From Ascoidea asiatica (taxonomy: Eukaryota; Ascomycota; Saccharomycetes; Ascoideales; Ascoideaceae): a stretch of 64,000 nt of DNA. The notes under the pieces were generated by a model, which worked only from the letters and a program-made list of their open reading frames with translations, did not search any database and was not told the origin of the DNA. Shown here piece after piece: positions 42,512 through 51,835 of the stretch. Position numbers and translations under genes: made by a program. Each line of letters opens with the position of its first letter. Position 1 is the stretch's first letter. The DNA lies in assembly GCA_001600695.1 (NCBI GenBank), contig BCKQ01000005.1:942593-1006592 (forward strand). The letters are read 5' to 3'.

Positions 42512-42517
42512 CACGTG
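42512..42517. promoter_or_regulatory. CACGTG E-box downstream of VPS15
   Basis: TCACGTG lies 119 bp after VPS15 and 1.3 kb before CAC2. It is a candidate bHLH site from motif only. Confidence 0.35.
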
Positions 42518-42534
42518 TACAAGTAATAAATGAA

Positions 42535-42540
42535 ACGCGT
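42535..42540. promoter_or_regulatory. MCB-type ACGCGT box 1
   Basis: ACGCGT in context AAACGCGTCA, the G1/S MBF core. It is about 1.27 kb upstream of CAC2. Confidence 0.4.
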
Positions 42541-42645
42541 CAAAAGCTAAAGAAAGTGAATTAAGCACACAGCTGTAAATTGATTTAATTGATTTTTAAA
42601 GCACGCGGGCAAAACCAAAGGCAATTTCCAGTTTTAACGATTGTT

Positions 42646-42651
42646 ACGCGT
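42646..42651. promoter_or_regulatory. MCB-type ACGCGT box 2
   Basis: ACGCGT in context TTACGCGTCG, about 1.16 kb upstream of CAC2 and 106 bp after the first box. Confidence 0.4.
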
Positions 42652-43000
42652 CGCAAAAGGCCTAGAGCACAATCCAAGCAATTCTCCTGAATTGCATGCA
42701 AAACAAGTCTAAACCTGTAAAGTTAACGTTAAAATTTTCGTAAATTCAAAAATGTGACGCATTTGGAAAGAGTCGTGAAATCAAGACTATTGAGACTATT
42801 GAGACTATTGAGAGTACTGTAGAAATGTGGAAATGTAGAAATGTGGAAATATTACTACTGCTTCTCATAAAAAGAAAATATAATCAATTTTCTTCTTTTG
42901 CCTTACTGTAGTTTAAATAGTTTAAAGATTTGTATCTCTTTTCAAAATTGAAATTACAAAATTTCAAAGTTTTATAGTAAAGTTAATATTGTAAAATAGT

Positions 43001-43036
43001 GAGCTTGTAAGCTTGTAAGCTTGTAAGCTTGTGAAT
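43001..43036. repeat. AGCTTGTA short tandem array
   Basis: Four copies of an 8-bp unit (AGCTTGTA) followed by a diverged unit. Intergenic between VPS15 and CAC2. Confidence 0.85.
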
Positions 43037-43587
43037 TTATAGAATTGTACAATTGTTGAAAATTAAAAAGATTAATAGATATAAAGCGATAATAAATATA
43101 GCAAAGATTATCAAAGATTTTTAAAATTTCCAAGATACTCAAGAAAGTAAAAATAATTATAATAATTTGTAATAATTTAGTTAATTCACTTTCTTTTGAA
43201 TATTTTACTTAAATCTTAGCACGTTGATAAAGCATCATTAAAACAATATCCACAATATTTTAGTAAATTAAAAAAAACTAAAAGTATTATTACTTCCCAG
43301 ATTTTTATTTATTATCCATCATATTAAACATTAAATATTAATTATAAAATATAATATAAACTTCATTCAATCTAAGAATAATATCATTAATTATTAGCCT
43401 TACCTTACCCATTCTACCATCAATACAATACTGAATAGTACTACTGTAAAATTTCACCTTTAACTTTCTGCATAGGTTTTTATTCGGACTTACAATACAA
43501 TTCAATACAATACAACACAACATAATACTACAATATCTATCTAGTTCAAATATTTTTATTCCTATTCACTACTATTCTTTCTTAATC

Positions 43588-43632
43588 ATTCATTAATTGT
43601 TCATTAATTGTTCATTAATTGTTCATTAGTTA
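43588..43632. repeat. TTCATTAATTG 11-bp array
   Basis: Four copies of an 11-bp unit, the last diverged, about 180 bp before the CAC2 ATG. Confidence 0.85.
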
Positions 43633-43812
43633 TTCGTAATAATTTATTCTTTAAAAAATATAATTTATTTAATTCTTATTAATATTATATTTAATTCAAT
43701 TCAATTCAATCCTCTTTTAAATTACATTAAAACAACTTAATAATATCCCTTTTTTAATTCTTTATTCTTCTTTTTTTCTTTTAAAAATTCTTTGTATAAT
43801 TTCCTTTTAATA

Positions 43813-44574
43813 ATGAATGCTTCAACAATTGCTGTTCATTGGCATGATGATTCTCAACCAATTTATTCTTGTCATTTTCAACCAAATTTAGAAATTGGAA
43901 AACCTTCAAAAAGATTAGCAACTGCAGGTGGTGATAATAATATTAGAATTTGGAATTTAATTTATTCAAATGATCATAAACAAATTAAATCAATTGATTA
44001 TCTTTCAACTTTATCAAAACATTCTCAAGCTGTAAATGTTGTAAGATTTAATCCAAATGGTCAATTATTAGCTTCTGCTGGTGATGATGGTATAATTTTA
44101 GTTTGGTCTTTATCTGATAAATTAATTAAAGATTTTGGTTCAAATTCAAATAATTCAAATGATATTGAAATTCAAAAAGAATCTTGGATCTTAAGACATT
44201 CTTTAAGATCTTCAACTTCAGAAATTTATGATATTTCTTGGTCTCCAAATTCAAATTTTATCTTAGCAGGTTCAATGGATAATGTTTCAAGAATTTATAA
44301 TGTTAATACTGGTCAATGTGTTAAACAAATTGCTGAACATAATCATTATGTTCAAGGTGTAACTTGGGATCCAAGAAATGAATTCTTAGCAACTCAATCT
44401 GCTGATAGAAGTGTTCATATTTATTCTTTAAAATTAAATAATAATAATGAATTTGATTTTTCTTTAACTCCAACTACTTTTTATAAAATTTCAAAAGCTG
44501 AATTTCCAACAACTAAACAAAATTTCACTTCCAATGATACTAATATTATCAATAATAATAATAATAATATTATC

Positions 44575-44670
<96 letters not shown>

Positions 44671-46443
44671 CTTAATAATAATAAAAATTCAAGTCCGAAA
44701 ATTAATTTAAATTCAAAAAATTTAAAATCAAATTCTAAAGAAAATATTAATACAAATATTAATAACCCCATTAATAATAAGAATAATGATAAACCATATT
44801 TAAAACCTCAGATACCACAATCTCCAAAAAAAGAATTCACTTCAACTTCAAAAACGATTACTCCAATACCTTCTCCAAGTTTATCTACTGCAACTTTAGT
44901 ATCTCCTGCTAAATCTTTTCAAAATATAAATAATTTAATGAATCCACCTTTAAGTAGAAGACGTTTATCAACTTCTTCAACAGGTTCAACATCTTCTTTT
45001 TCTGCAACTACTTCAGTTACAACACGTTCTGCATCTCCAACTCCATTAATTCAACCTCCATTACCTGCAGTTAGACAAATGGATCCAAGAGAAATTAAAA
45101 ATGCAAATTCATATAATTTTAATTATGCTTTAAAAACTTCTTTACTTTATCATTCTGAAACTTTTCAATCTTTTTTTAGAAGATTAACTTTTAGTATTGA
45201 TGGTAGTTTACTTTTAACACCTGCAGGTTTATTTAAAAATTTTAATGTAAATTCAAATGATTTAAATGATAAACAAGAATTTATTACAAATACTGTATTT
45301 ATTTATACAAGAGCAGGATTAAATCATCCACCAATAACACATTTACCAGGTTTAAAAAAACCTGCAGTTGCAATCTGTTTTAATCCATATTATTATAAAT
45401 TAAGAAAAAATAATGAAATTAAAAAATTTCAATCAATTGATTTAAATAAATCTTTAAATTCAAATGAAAATCATAATCATAATCATAATCATAATCATAA
45501 TCATAATCATAATCATAATCATAATCATAATCATAATCAAAATCAAAATCAACTTACTAAAAATGATAATAAAAATGATAGTAATTCAAAATCAAATGAT
45601 TTTTCACCAATAATTTCATTTTTTTCATTACCTTATAGAATGATATTTGCAGTTGCAACTCAAGATTCAGTTATTATTTATGATACACAAACTCTTGAAC
45701 CTTTAGGATTAGTTTCAAATCTACATTATTCAACATTTACAGATTTAGCATGGTCATCAGATGGATTAACATTAATTGTTTCATCAACTGATGGATTTTG
45801 TTCTTCAGTAATTTTTACAGAACAATTTTTAGGTGAAAGAATTGATGATTTAAATTCAATTGAAGAATCTAGAACTAATTATGAAAATCAATCTAAGAAA
45901 ATTAAAAATGATTATAAAATAAATAATCATGATAAAAATAGTAATAAAAATGGAATAATAAATAAGAATAAAATGAATTCAAGTATAAATATAAGTTCGA
46001 GTACTAAAAAATCAAATATAACTAGTAATAATAATAATAATAATAGTAATGCTGGTATTAATAGGGGAATTGATATAAATGTAATAAAACCAAATTTAAT
46101 TGTTGATTCTCCTAAGAAAATTTCAAAAACAGTAAATATAATTTCAGCAATTAAAGAAATGGAAAAAGAAAAACAAAGTATTAATGCATTATTAGTTGAA
46201 GCAAGTAATAATAATTCAAAAATAAATATATTATCGGTTAGAAAAAAAGATAAAAAAGATAAAAAAGTAAACAATAATAATAACAATAATAATAAAAACA
46301 TAATCTCAATTTTAAATGATGTTAATAAAAGTAAAAAAGATGATGTTACAAAAGAGAATAAAAAGAATAATGAAAATAATGAAAATTTACCGTCAAAGAA
46401 AAAAAGAAGAATTTCACCAACATTAGTTACAGAGAAGAAGTAA
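43813..46443 (+). CDS. CAC2: Chromatin assembly factor 1 subunit p60 (Cac2)
   Basis: 876 residues from the first ATG (43813). An in-frame TTG seven codons upstream is not used. S. cerevisiae Cac2 is 468; the difference is low-complexity inserts. Cac2 is the WD40 subunit of CAF-1, which deposits H3-H4 behind replication forks. The first propeller half (about 1-215) is well conserved: IAVHWHDDSQPIYSCHFQP, RLATAGGDNNIRIWNL, HSQAVNVVRFNPNGQLLASAGDDG, SWSPNSNFILAGSMDN and HNHYVQGVTWDPRNEFLATQSADRSVHIYS. A poly-Asn stretch of more than 40 residues (44541-44680) and a Ser/Pro-rich linker interrupt the propeller. It resumes at LKTSLLYHSETFQSFFRRLTFS and closes with FTDLAWSSDGLTLIVSSTDGFCS. An Asn-His repeat lies in between. 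The Lys/Asn-rich tail ends in KKKRR plus SPTLVTEKK. Confidence 0.93.
44541..44680 (+). repeat. AAT run (poly-Asn) in CAC2
   Basis: Nearly uninterrupted AAT codons broken only by ATT/ATC and CTT. It encodes more than 40 Asn within the WD40 region and is likely length-variable. Confidence 0.92.
45469..45551 (+). repeat. AATCAT (Asn-His) array in CAC2
   Basis: About eleven tandem AATCAT hexamers followed by AATCAA units, coding an alternating Asn-His then Asn-Gln stretch inside the Cac2 propeller insert. Confidence 0.95.
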
Positions 46444-46609
46444 TATAATATACTGTATATATGGAATGTTATTAGGTTATATATAGTTAAATATAGCCAA
46501 ATGTTATGAATTTATTGATTAATTGATTTGAATGAATGAATGTATTATATTATATAAATGAAATAAAAAATAATTAGATAATTAATTAGTCAAATAATTA
46601 ATAAAATAA

Positions 46610-47251
46610 TTAAAAAGAATTATTTTCTAATTGTTTATTAAATCGTTGTCTTGCTTTTAATTTCATTTCTTCTTTTTTTTGTTTTAAAGTCATTGCTCTT
46701 TGATCTTTTGAATTTGACCAACCATTTAATTTTTTTTTATTTTTTAATTTTTTATCATTTTCATTATTTGTAGTATCTGAATTTTCATTATTAACGCTAT
46801 TAACGCTATCATTACTATCATTTGGTGGAAATGGTAATGAATTTGTTTTTAAATAATTTTCAACAGTTTTTTCAATTGAACCAGTTTTTTCTAAATCAAA
46901 TCTAATTTGATCTATTGATAATTTTGGAGCTATTGTTTGTACAACTTCAATCATACTATCGGTTACTTTACGACGATGTATTTGTCTTTTAGAATCTGAA
47001 TTTAAAGATTTTTTTAAAGATTTTGAAGAATTTGAATGATCTATAATTTGATATATTTCATTATCATCATTAATTGAATTTGAAGATTTATTTTTTGAAA
47101 TTTTTGAATCATTCTTAGAATCTTTTGATTTTGACTTAGATTTTGATTTTGATTTTTTAGGTTTATCTACACCAGTAATTGAAAATACTTTAATCACAAT
47201 AAATAAACCAACAAGACCAGCTATGAAACTAATTGAAGTATTATCTAGCAT
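46610..47251 (-). CDS. CUE-domain ER membrane protein, CUE1/CUE4-like
   Basis: 213 residues. An N-terminal membrane anchor (about 7-24, ISFIAGLVGLFIVIKVF) is followed by a Lys/Ser-rich linker. A CUE ubiquitin-binding domain follows (about 90-135): VTDSMIEVVQTIAPKLSIDQIRFDLEKTGSIEKTVENYL, then LPFPP. The C-terminal helix WSNSKDQRAMTLKQKKEEMKLKARQRF is typical of fungal Cue1/Cue4 proteins. Cue1 anchors the ubiquitin-conjugating enzyme Ubc7 at the ER for ERAD. The Ubc7-binding region of S. cerevisiae Cue1 cannot be confirmed here, and the C-terminus looks more like the Cue4 type. Hence no symbol is given. Tandem with SAP30 on the same strand. Confidence 0.85.
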   Translation of the reverse strand: MLDNTSISFIAGLVGLFIVIKVFSITGVDKPKKSKSKSKSKSKDSKNDSKISKNKSSNSINDDNEIYQIIDHSNSSKSLKKSLNSDSKRQIHRRKVTDSMIEVVQTIAPKLSIDQIRFDLEKTGSIEKTVENYLKTNSLPFPPNDSNDSVNSVNNENSDTTNNENDKKLKNKKKLNGWSNSKDQRAMTLKQKKEEMKLKARQRFNKQLENNSF

Positions 47252-47830
47252 TATGGATAAATGATATTATTATTATTATAATTATTATTATTATTATTAC
47301 TTTGATTATAATTCTATGAAGTGATTACTCTTATTGATATTATTGTTATTGTTGATTGCTTAATATATTTATATTCAAGTCTGGCGGTAACTGATTTTCT
47401 GAATGAAAGCAAAGAAAAGGAAATGATTCGAATTGAAATTGAGATTGAAATGAGATTAAAAGTTAGCAGTGAGCAGTTAGCAGCTCAGGAACTTTCACTT
47501 ACAAATCCCGTACGCCGTATCCGGAAGTAATCAGCAGCTCTGATCCGACTGAATTTCCAGTCAATTCCGAGAATAATTCGAGGGCTATTTCCGGTCAATT
47601 CGCTGTTTATGGATTGTGTGGGGTTGAATTAATTTACCTTGCCACGATTAAGGGGTTTACTTGCATGCTACGCCACGTTAGAAAAGTGTTAGAGCTTTGC
47701 AACTTCCGACGGAAGCAAAGACAAAAGCAGAGGCACCAACTTCTGCTTCTTCTGTATCTGATTCTGCTTCTTCTTTGCTGTTACTACTGAGAATATGATT
47801 CTTACAAAAATAAATGAAAAAAATAGCATA
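47252..47830. other. Intergenic, CUE-gene promoter and SAP30 3' side
   Basis: 579 bp. 47470-47800 is clearly GC-richer, with CTTCTGCTTCTTCTG-type repeats at 47739-47780. 47255-47300 is an ATT array. Small frames (47321-47530) are not supported. Confidence 0.55.
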
Positions 47831-48564
47831 TTATTCAAGATCTCTTCCAGGTTTCCCAAATTCTAATTTGAATCCATTTTCTATAATACCAATTAAAAAA
47901 AATTATATTGTTAGTAATTATTTTAAGAAATAGTTAAATAAAAGAAGTTGAAATAAGAATACATACTTTCATGTTTTATGGCATAAATAAAATTTGTAAT
48001 AATTTCAGTTTCTTTAGTTGTATGAGCTAAAAAATGTTTTTTAACTGCACTACTTAATTCTTTTTTTGAAATTCTATCTTGATGTCTTGAACTATATGTT
48101 TTTTTACCAATTTCTGAACCTAACATAAATCCAGAAATACTCATAGCACTTGGTACATTTAAATTATATTTTAATCTATATTTTCTTAATGAATCTATTG
48201 GTAAACTTTCAAAATCCATTGGATCTTTAATTTTTTTATCTTTTGGTCCATTAGAATTTATATGTCTTGATAAAAATTCTTTTTGAGCTTGTAATGCTGC
48301 TGCATTTCTTGCTTTTGCTGATGTTCTATTTGTATTACTACTTGATTTATATGTATTACTATTAATGTTATTATTATTGTTGTTATTTGAATTATTATTA
48401 GTCATATTTGAATTATTTGAAGAATTAGTATTTCCATTAATACTATTATTATTACCACCGTTAGAATTTGAATTTGAATTTGAATTTAAATTTGAATTTA
48501 AATTTGAATTAGAGTTAATATTCTCTGTATCTAAATTAGCTGATCCTTCTTTATTCTTTGCCAT
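47831..48564 (-). CDS. SAP30: Rpd3L histone deacetylase complex subunit Sap30 (spliced)
   Basis: Exon 1 at 47967-48564 and a 50-nt last exon at 47831-47880 give 215 residues (S. cerevisiae 201). Sap30 links Rpd3 and Sin3 in the large Rpd3 histone deacetylase complex in the nucleus. The N-terminus is Ser/Asn-rich, as in the yeast protein. The conserved Sin3-binding domain (about 105-210) reads DPMDFESLPIDSLRKYRLKYNLNVP, GFMLGSEIGKKTYSSRHQDRISKKELSSAVKKHF and KETEIITNFIYAIK. The last exon adds KNGFKLEFGKPGRDLE, matching the Lys/Phe-Met-Glu-Phe end of yeast Sap30. Without splicing the frame would run into an unrelated hydrophobic tail and stop within the intron. Confidence 0.95.
47881..47966 (-). 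other. SAP30: SAP30 spliceosomal intron near the 3' end
   Basis: 86 nt, phase 1. Donor GTATGT (47961-47966), branch site TACTAAC (complement of 47910-47916), acceptor TAG (47881-47883). Unusually placed: 599 coding bases precede it and only 50 follow. Confidence 0.92.
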
Positions 48565-48884
48565 TTTGTTATATTTTGATTATATTCTTCTTTAAATAAT
48601 AGTTTTGAAATAATTGTTATTGTTATTGTTATTGTTATTGTTATTATTGCTGTTGTGATTTTGATGATTTTTATTAAAAAAAGTCAAATTTATCAATTTT
48701 CATATTGAAATTGATTAAAAAGCAACAATGAAACTTCAAAAGAAGAAAACCCATAAACTTGGTCTCCATCGTAAACCTTATTTTATCTTAATTTATTATA
48801 CATTAACATTAATAATATTTTATTTATAATAGCTATATAATATATTGTATAATATACTGTATAATATATAATAAAAATTAATTT
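48565..48884. other. Intergenic SAP30 / NTA1
   Basis: 320 bp. It contains a TTATTG array (48609-48645) just upstream of SAP30 and an AT-only stretch (48790-48870). Nothing else is recognised. Confidence 0.55.
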
Positions 48885-49351
48885 TCAATTTAAATTTATA
48901 TCTCTAACTAAAAAACCTTCATTACCCATTGATAAAGAACCTAAGACATTAACAGAAGAATTATTTAAATCATAAGAATCAAATTTTCCAAGATTAATAT
49001 CTTTTTTAAATAAAATTGGATTTTTACCATTAAATTCAATTATTGATGATGAACCACCATATAAAATATCATTTTCAATTCCAATTCTATTACAAATTAT
49101 TAAATAAGTTGAATTTTGATTAATTTTTTTTATAAAAAAATCATTTATATTTTTATATTTTATTGTATTTATAAATGGAAAAAATCTTAAAATCCAATAA
49201 TTTAAATTTGAATAATTAATTTTATTTTTATCAAAAATTTCATCTTTGTTTTCATTATTATCATAATTATCATTATTATCATTATTATCATTATTATCAT
49301 TATTATCATTTATATCATTTATTATATCATTTTGATTTAAATTATATTCAA

Positions 49352-49384
<33 letters not shown>

Positions 49385-50174
49385 AAATTTCTTGATAATT
49401 TTTTATAATTTTATTTTTTTCAAAATTATTTAATTCTTTATTATTTGAAGGAGAATTTGGATGTAACCAAGCCATTGGAGCTAAAATTAAATTACAATTA
49501 TTTAATTTTGAAAAATTTGAAAATTCAAATTTTAAAAATGGAGCTTCAAATTTATATGGATTTAAATCCATACATATACCAATAGAACAATTTATATTTA
49601 TTTTCTTATCAGTTTCACTTTTATTATAAGTGAAATTGTAATTTTGAAAATTTTTTAATGGATTTTCTTCACAACCCCATAAATAATCAGTATCATATAA
49701 AAAATTTTTTCTATAATTAAATATTATTGAACCATTTTTATTAAATAAAACTGCAGAATTATATATCTTAAAGTTATCTAAGTTATTTGAATTATTTGAA
49801 TTATTTGAATCATTTGAAATAAATTTTTCTGGATAACCAATTAATGTTAAACAATTATATTTTAAAGAAATTTTTTTAGCTAAATTTAATGAAGGAAATT
49901 TTTGATTATCAATAGTAGTGTTGTTAGAATTAGAATTAGAATTAGAATTGGAATTTAACTTAAAATCATTTAAATTTTCAAGATATGGAATTATATTATT
50001 TTTATTTTTAAAATTATAACCAGTTATTGCTAATTCTGGTAAAAGTATTAAATCTAAATTTTTTGAATTTTTTTTATTAAAATAATTTTGAATTATATTT
50101 AAAATTTTTTCAGAATTTTCATTAATTTTACCAATTTTTGGATTAAATTGTAAACAAGCTACTCTAAATTTCAT
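48885..50174 (-). CDS. NTA1: N-terminal amidase Nta1
   Basis: 429 residues (S. cerevisiae 457). Nta1 is a nitrilase-superfamily amidase that deamidates N-terminal Asn or Gln so the protein enters the Arg/N-degron pathway. The Glu-Lys-Cys triad is visible: Glu47 in LLPELAITGYNF, Lys156 in YRKNFLYDTDY and Cys201 in SIGICMDLNPYKFEAP. The segment LILAPMAWLHPNSPS and the C-terminal RIGIENDILYGGSS also fit. Asn/Asp-rich inserts (about 265-310) loosen the middle. It begins MKFRVACLQFNPKIG, a typical nitrilase first strand. Confidence 0.95.
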
Positions 50175-50545
50175 TTTTAAAAACTCAATTGATATTTATT
50201 ATTATTATTTTTATAATTATTATTATGATTATGATTATGATTATGATTATTATGATTGTTGTATTATTGATAATATTTCATATTCTTTTAAAAGTATTTA
50301 ATTGTTAGACAATCATCGATTATTTGAATTTGAGAGTTGTAGTGGCACGGATATTCTGTGGAGGCTGGTGTGATGTGGCGAGTGACATTTGTTTTAACGT
50401 TAACGTTACTGTTACTGTAGAATCTACAAAAGATAATATAATATAAAGATATTGATCAAATGAATATTCAAATATTTGAATATAGAGTATATAAGATATA
50501 ATATATAAGATATAATATATAAGATATAAGATAATAAAAGTGTAA
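50175..50545. other. Intergenic, NTA1 promoter side
   Basis: 371 bp. ATTATG-type repeats lie just before NTA1 (50190-50250), and a TATAAGATATAATA array at 50488-50532. 50340-50410 is GC-richer. No gene is recognised. Confidence 0.55.
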
Positions 50546-50950
50546 TTAGAACTGATAATTATTTTTCCAATTTAAAGTTTTTTTATATTCATTTTCATTT
50601 ACAAAAATTGATTTAATTGCAAAAGAAGGTATTGAAACCATTCCTAAAGATCTTTTAGATATTAATTTAAAATCAGAAGAATCTGAAGAATTAGAATCCG
50701 AAGAATCAGAGGAAGTAGATAATTTTTGATAAATATGTTCTTTGACATTATTTAATAATAAATTTGGTTCATTATCAGTTGCCATTAAGATTCCATGTAA
50801 TTCTCTTATGAAATTTGAATTAAATTTAATTGGAGTAAATGATGAAATTTTTTCATTTATTAATGGAGCATCTTGATTTATTATAATTTTTAATGGTAAT
50901 GATATATAATCAGATATTGTAAGTTTAATATTTTCACCATCATCTGACAT
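50546..50950 (-). CDS. MAK31: LSm-fold NatC auxiliary subunit, MAK31/NAA38-like
   Basis: 134 residues. An LSm-like fold is visible. Sm1-like strands contain RELHGILMATDNEPNLLLNNVKEHI. After a Ser/Asp-rich insert (about 79-92), an Sm2-like segment reads KRSLGMVSIPSFAIKSIFVNE. The pattern of leucine-rich NLLLNNVKE followed by RSLGMVSIP fits Mak31/Naa38, the small subunit of the NatC N-terminal acetyltransferase. In yeast NatC acetylates Met-hydrophobic N-termini and is needed for L-A virus maintenance. It is longer than S. cerevisiae Mak31 (88 residues) because of an N-terminal extension and the insert. A different LSm paralogue is less likely, as the Sm2 IRG motif is replaced by SIP. Confidence 0.75.
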   Translation of the reverse strand: MSDDGENIKLTISDYISLPLKIIINQDAPLINEKISSFTPIKFNSNFIRELHGILMATDNEPNLLLNNVKEHIYQKLSTSSDSSDSNSSDSSDFKLISKRSLGMVSIPSFAIKSIFVNENEYKKTLNWKNNYQF

Positions 50951-51835
50951 TTTATTTATTTATTTATTCATTTACTCTTTTATTGTTGATTATTATTCTT
51001 TGTTTGTTAATTTGATTAATAACATATTCTTCCTCTTCTTCTTATTCCATTGATGAATGTTTCTGTTTTGATTCTCGAGATTCATTGGAGTGGAAGGAGA
51101 ACCAACACAGTGGATTCAAACTGGAATCTTCAATCACCCGCGGGTGTTTCTCTCAAGAATAAAAACAGAAACAGAGACAGAGAGACATACTGTATATGTT
51201 GTATATGTTGTATATGTTGTGTGTTGTGTGTTGTAAGTCTTCAAAGAAGTCCCCCAAAACTGGTTTCCATTTCTTGAATTCCACTTACAGGCCCTGTATC
51301 TAGTCAGTTCTTGGCGTGTGGCGTGTGTCGTGTGTCTTTAACCGTGTGTGCGGTGTGTTTACCAGTTCCACTCCTCTTTCCTCGTCATTCACCCTAAGGC
51401 CATCACTAACGCTATCACTAATGCTATCATCTCCCATCTATCTTCCATCTTATATATCTATATCTTATATATCTATATCTTACTCGGTCAGTCGCCAGTG
51501 AAAGAAAAGAAACATGATTCAAAAGAAGTAAAACAAGCTGTAAATGCAGAGAATAAACTAAAGCAGTCTAAAATAAGAGAAAGAAATAAAAGAAGCCTTA
51601 AACTACAACAATTATTAATATTTATATATATAATAACTGACTGATTTTTCAATTGTGTTTATTTCAAGTGATTTCCATGTAAATAAATAATTATTCAATT
51701 CATATATAAATAAATCATATAAATAAAACAAATAATCATTACACTTTCATTATAATATATCAATACATTTCATTATATATAAATAAAATACAACTCTCAA
51801 ATTAAATAAATAAATAAATAAATAAATAACATAAA
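50951..51835. other. Divergent promoter region MAK31 / TGL4
   Basis: 885 bp. 51060-51440 is GC-richer, with TATGTTGTA repeats (51192-51234) and GTGTG-rich DNA (51312-51358). 51780-51828 is an AAAT array before the lipase start. Overlapping small frames here have no recognisable product. Confidence 0.55.
51800..51828. repeat. AAAT tetranucleotide array
   Basis: Seven TAAA/AAAT units ending 8 bp before the TGL4-like ATG, hence probably in its 5' UTR. Confidence 0.85.

Larger units (their letters stand above)
42394..43812. other. Long intergenic region, CAC2 promoter
   Basis: 1419 bp. 42480-42790 is GC-richer, with a CACGTG (42512-42517) and two ACGCGT MCB-type boxes. Short tandem arrays are GACTATTGA (42784-42810), GCTTGTAA-type (43001-43036) and TTCATTAATTG (43588-43632). 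Small frames here are not convincing. Confidence 0.55.

Noticed and set aside
45469-45551. Regular short repeats resembling a CRISPR array
   Set aside because: They are in-frame coding hexamers without unique spacers in a eukaryotic gene; no array of the CRISPR type is present anywhere in the window.
47923-47966. Unspliced C-terminus of SAP30 ending in an aromatic tail
   Set aside because: These codons are intron sequence with donor, branch site and acceptor; the spliced end matches the family.
51050-51644. Small plus-strand frames between MAK31 and TGL4
   Set aside because: Cys/Val/Ser low-complexity products from TGT and TCT repeats; no family and mutual overlap.
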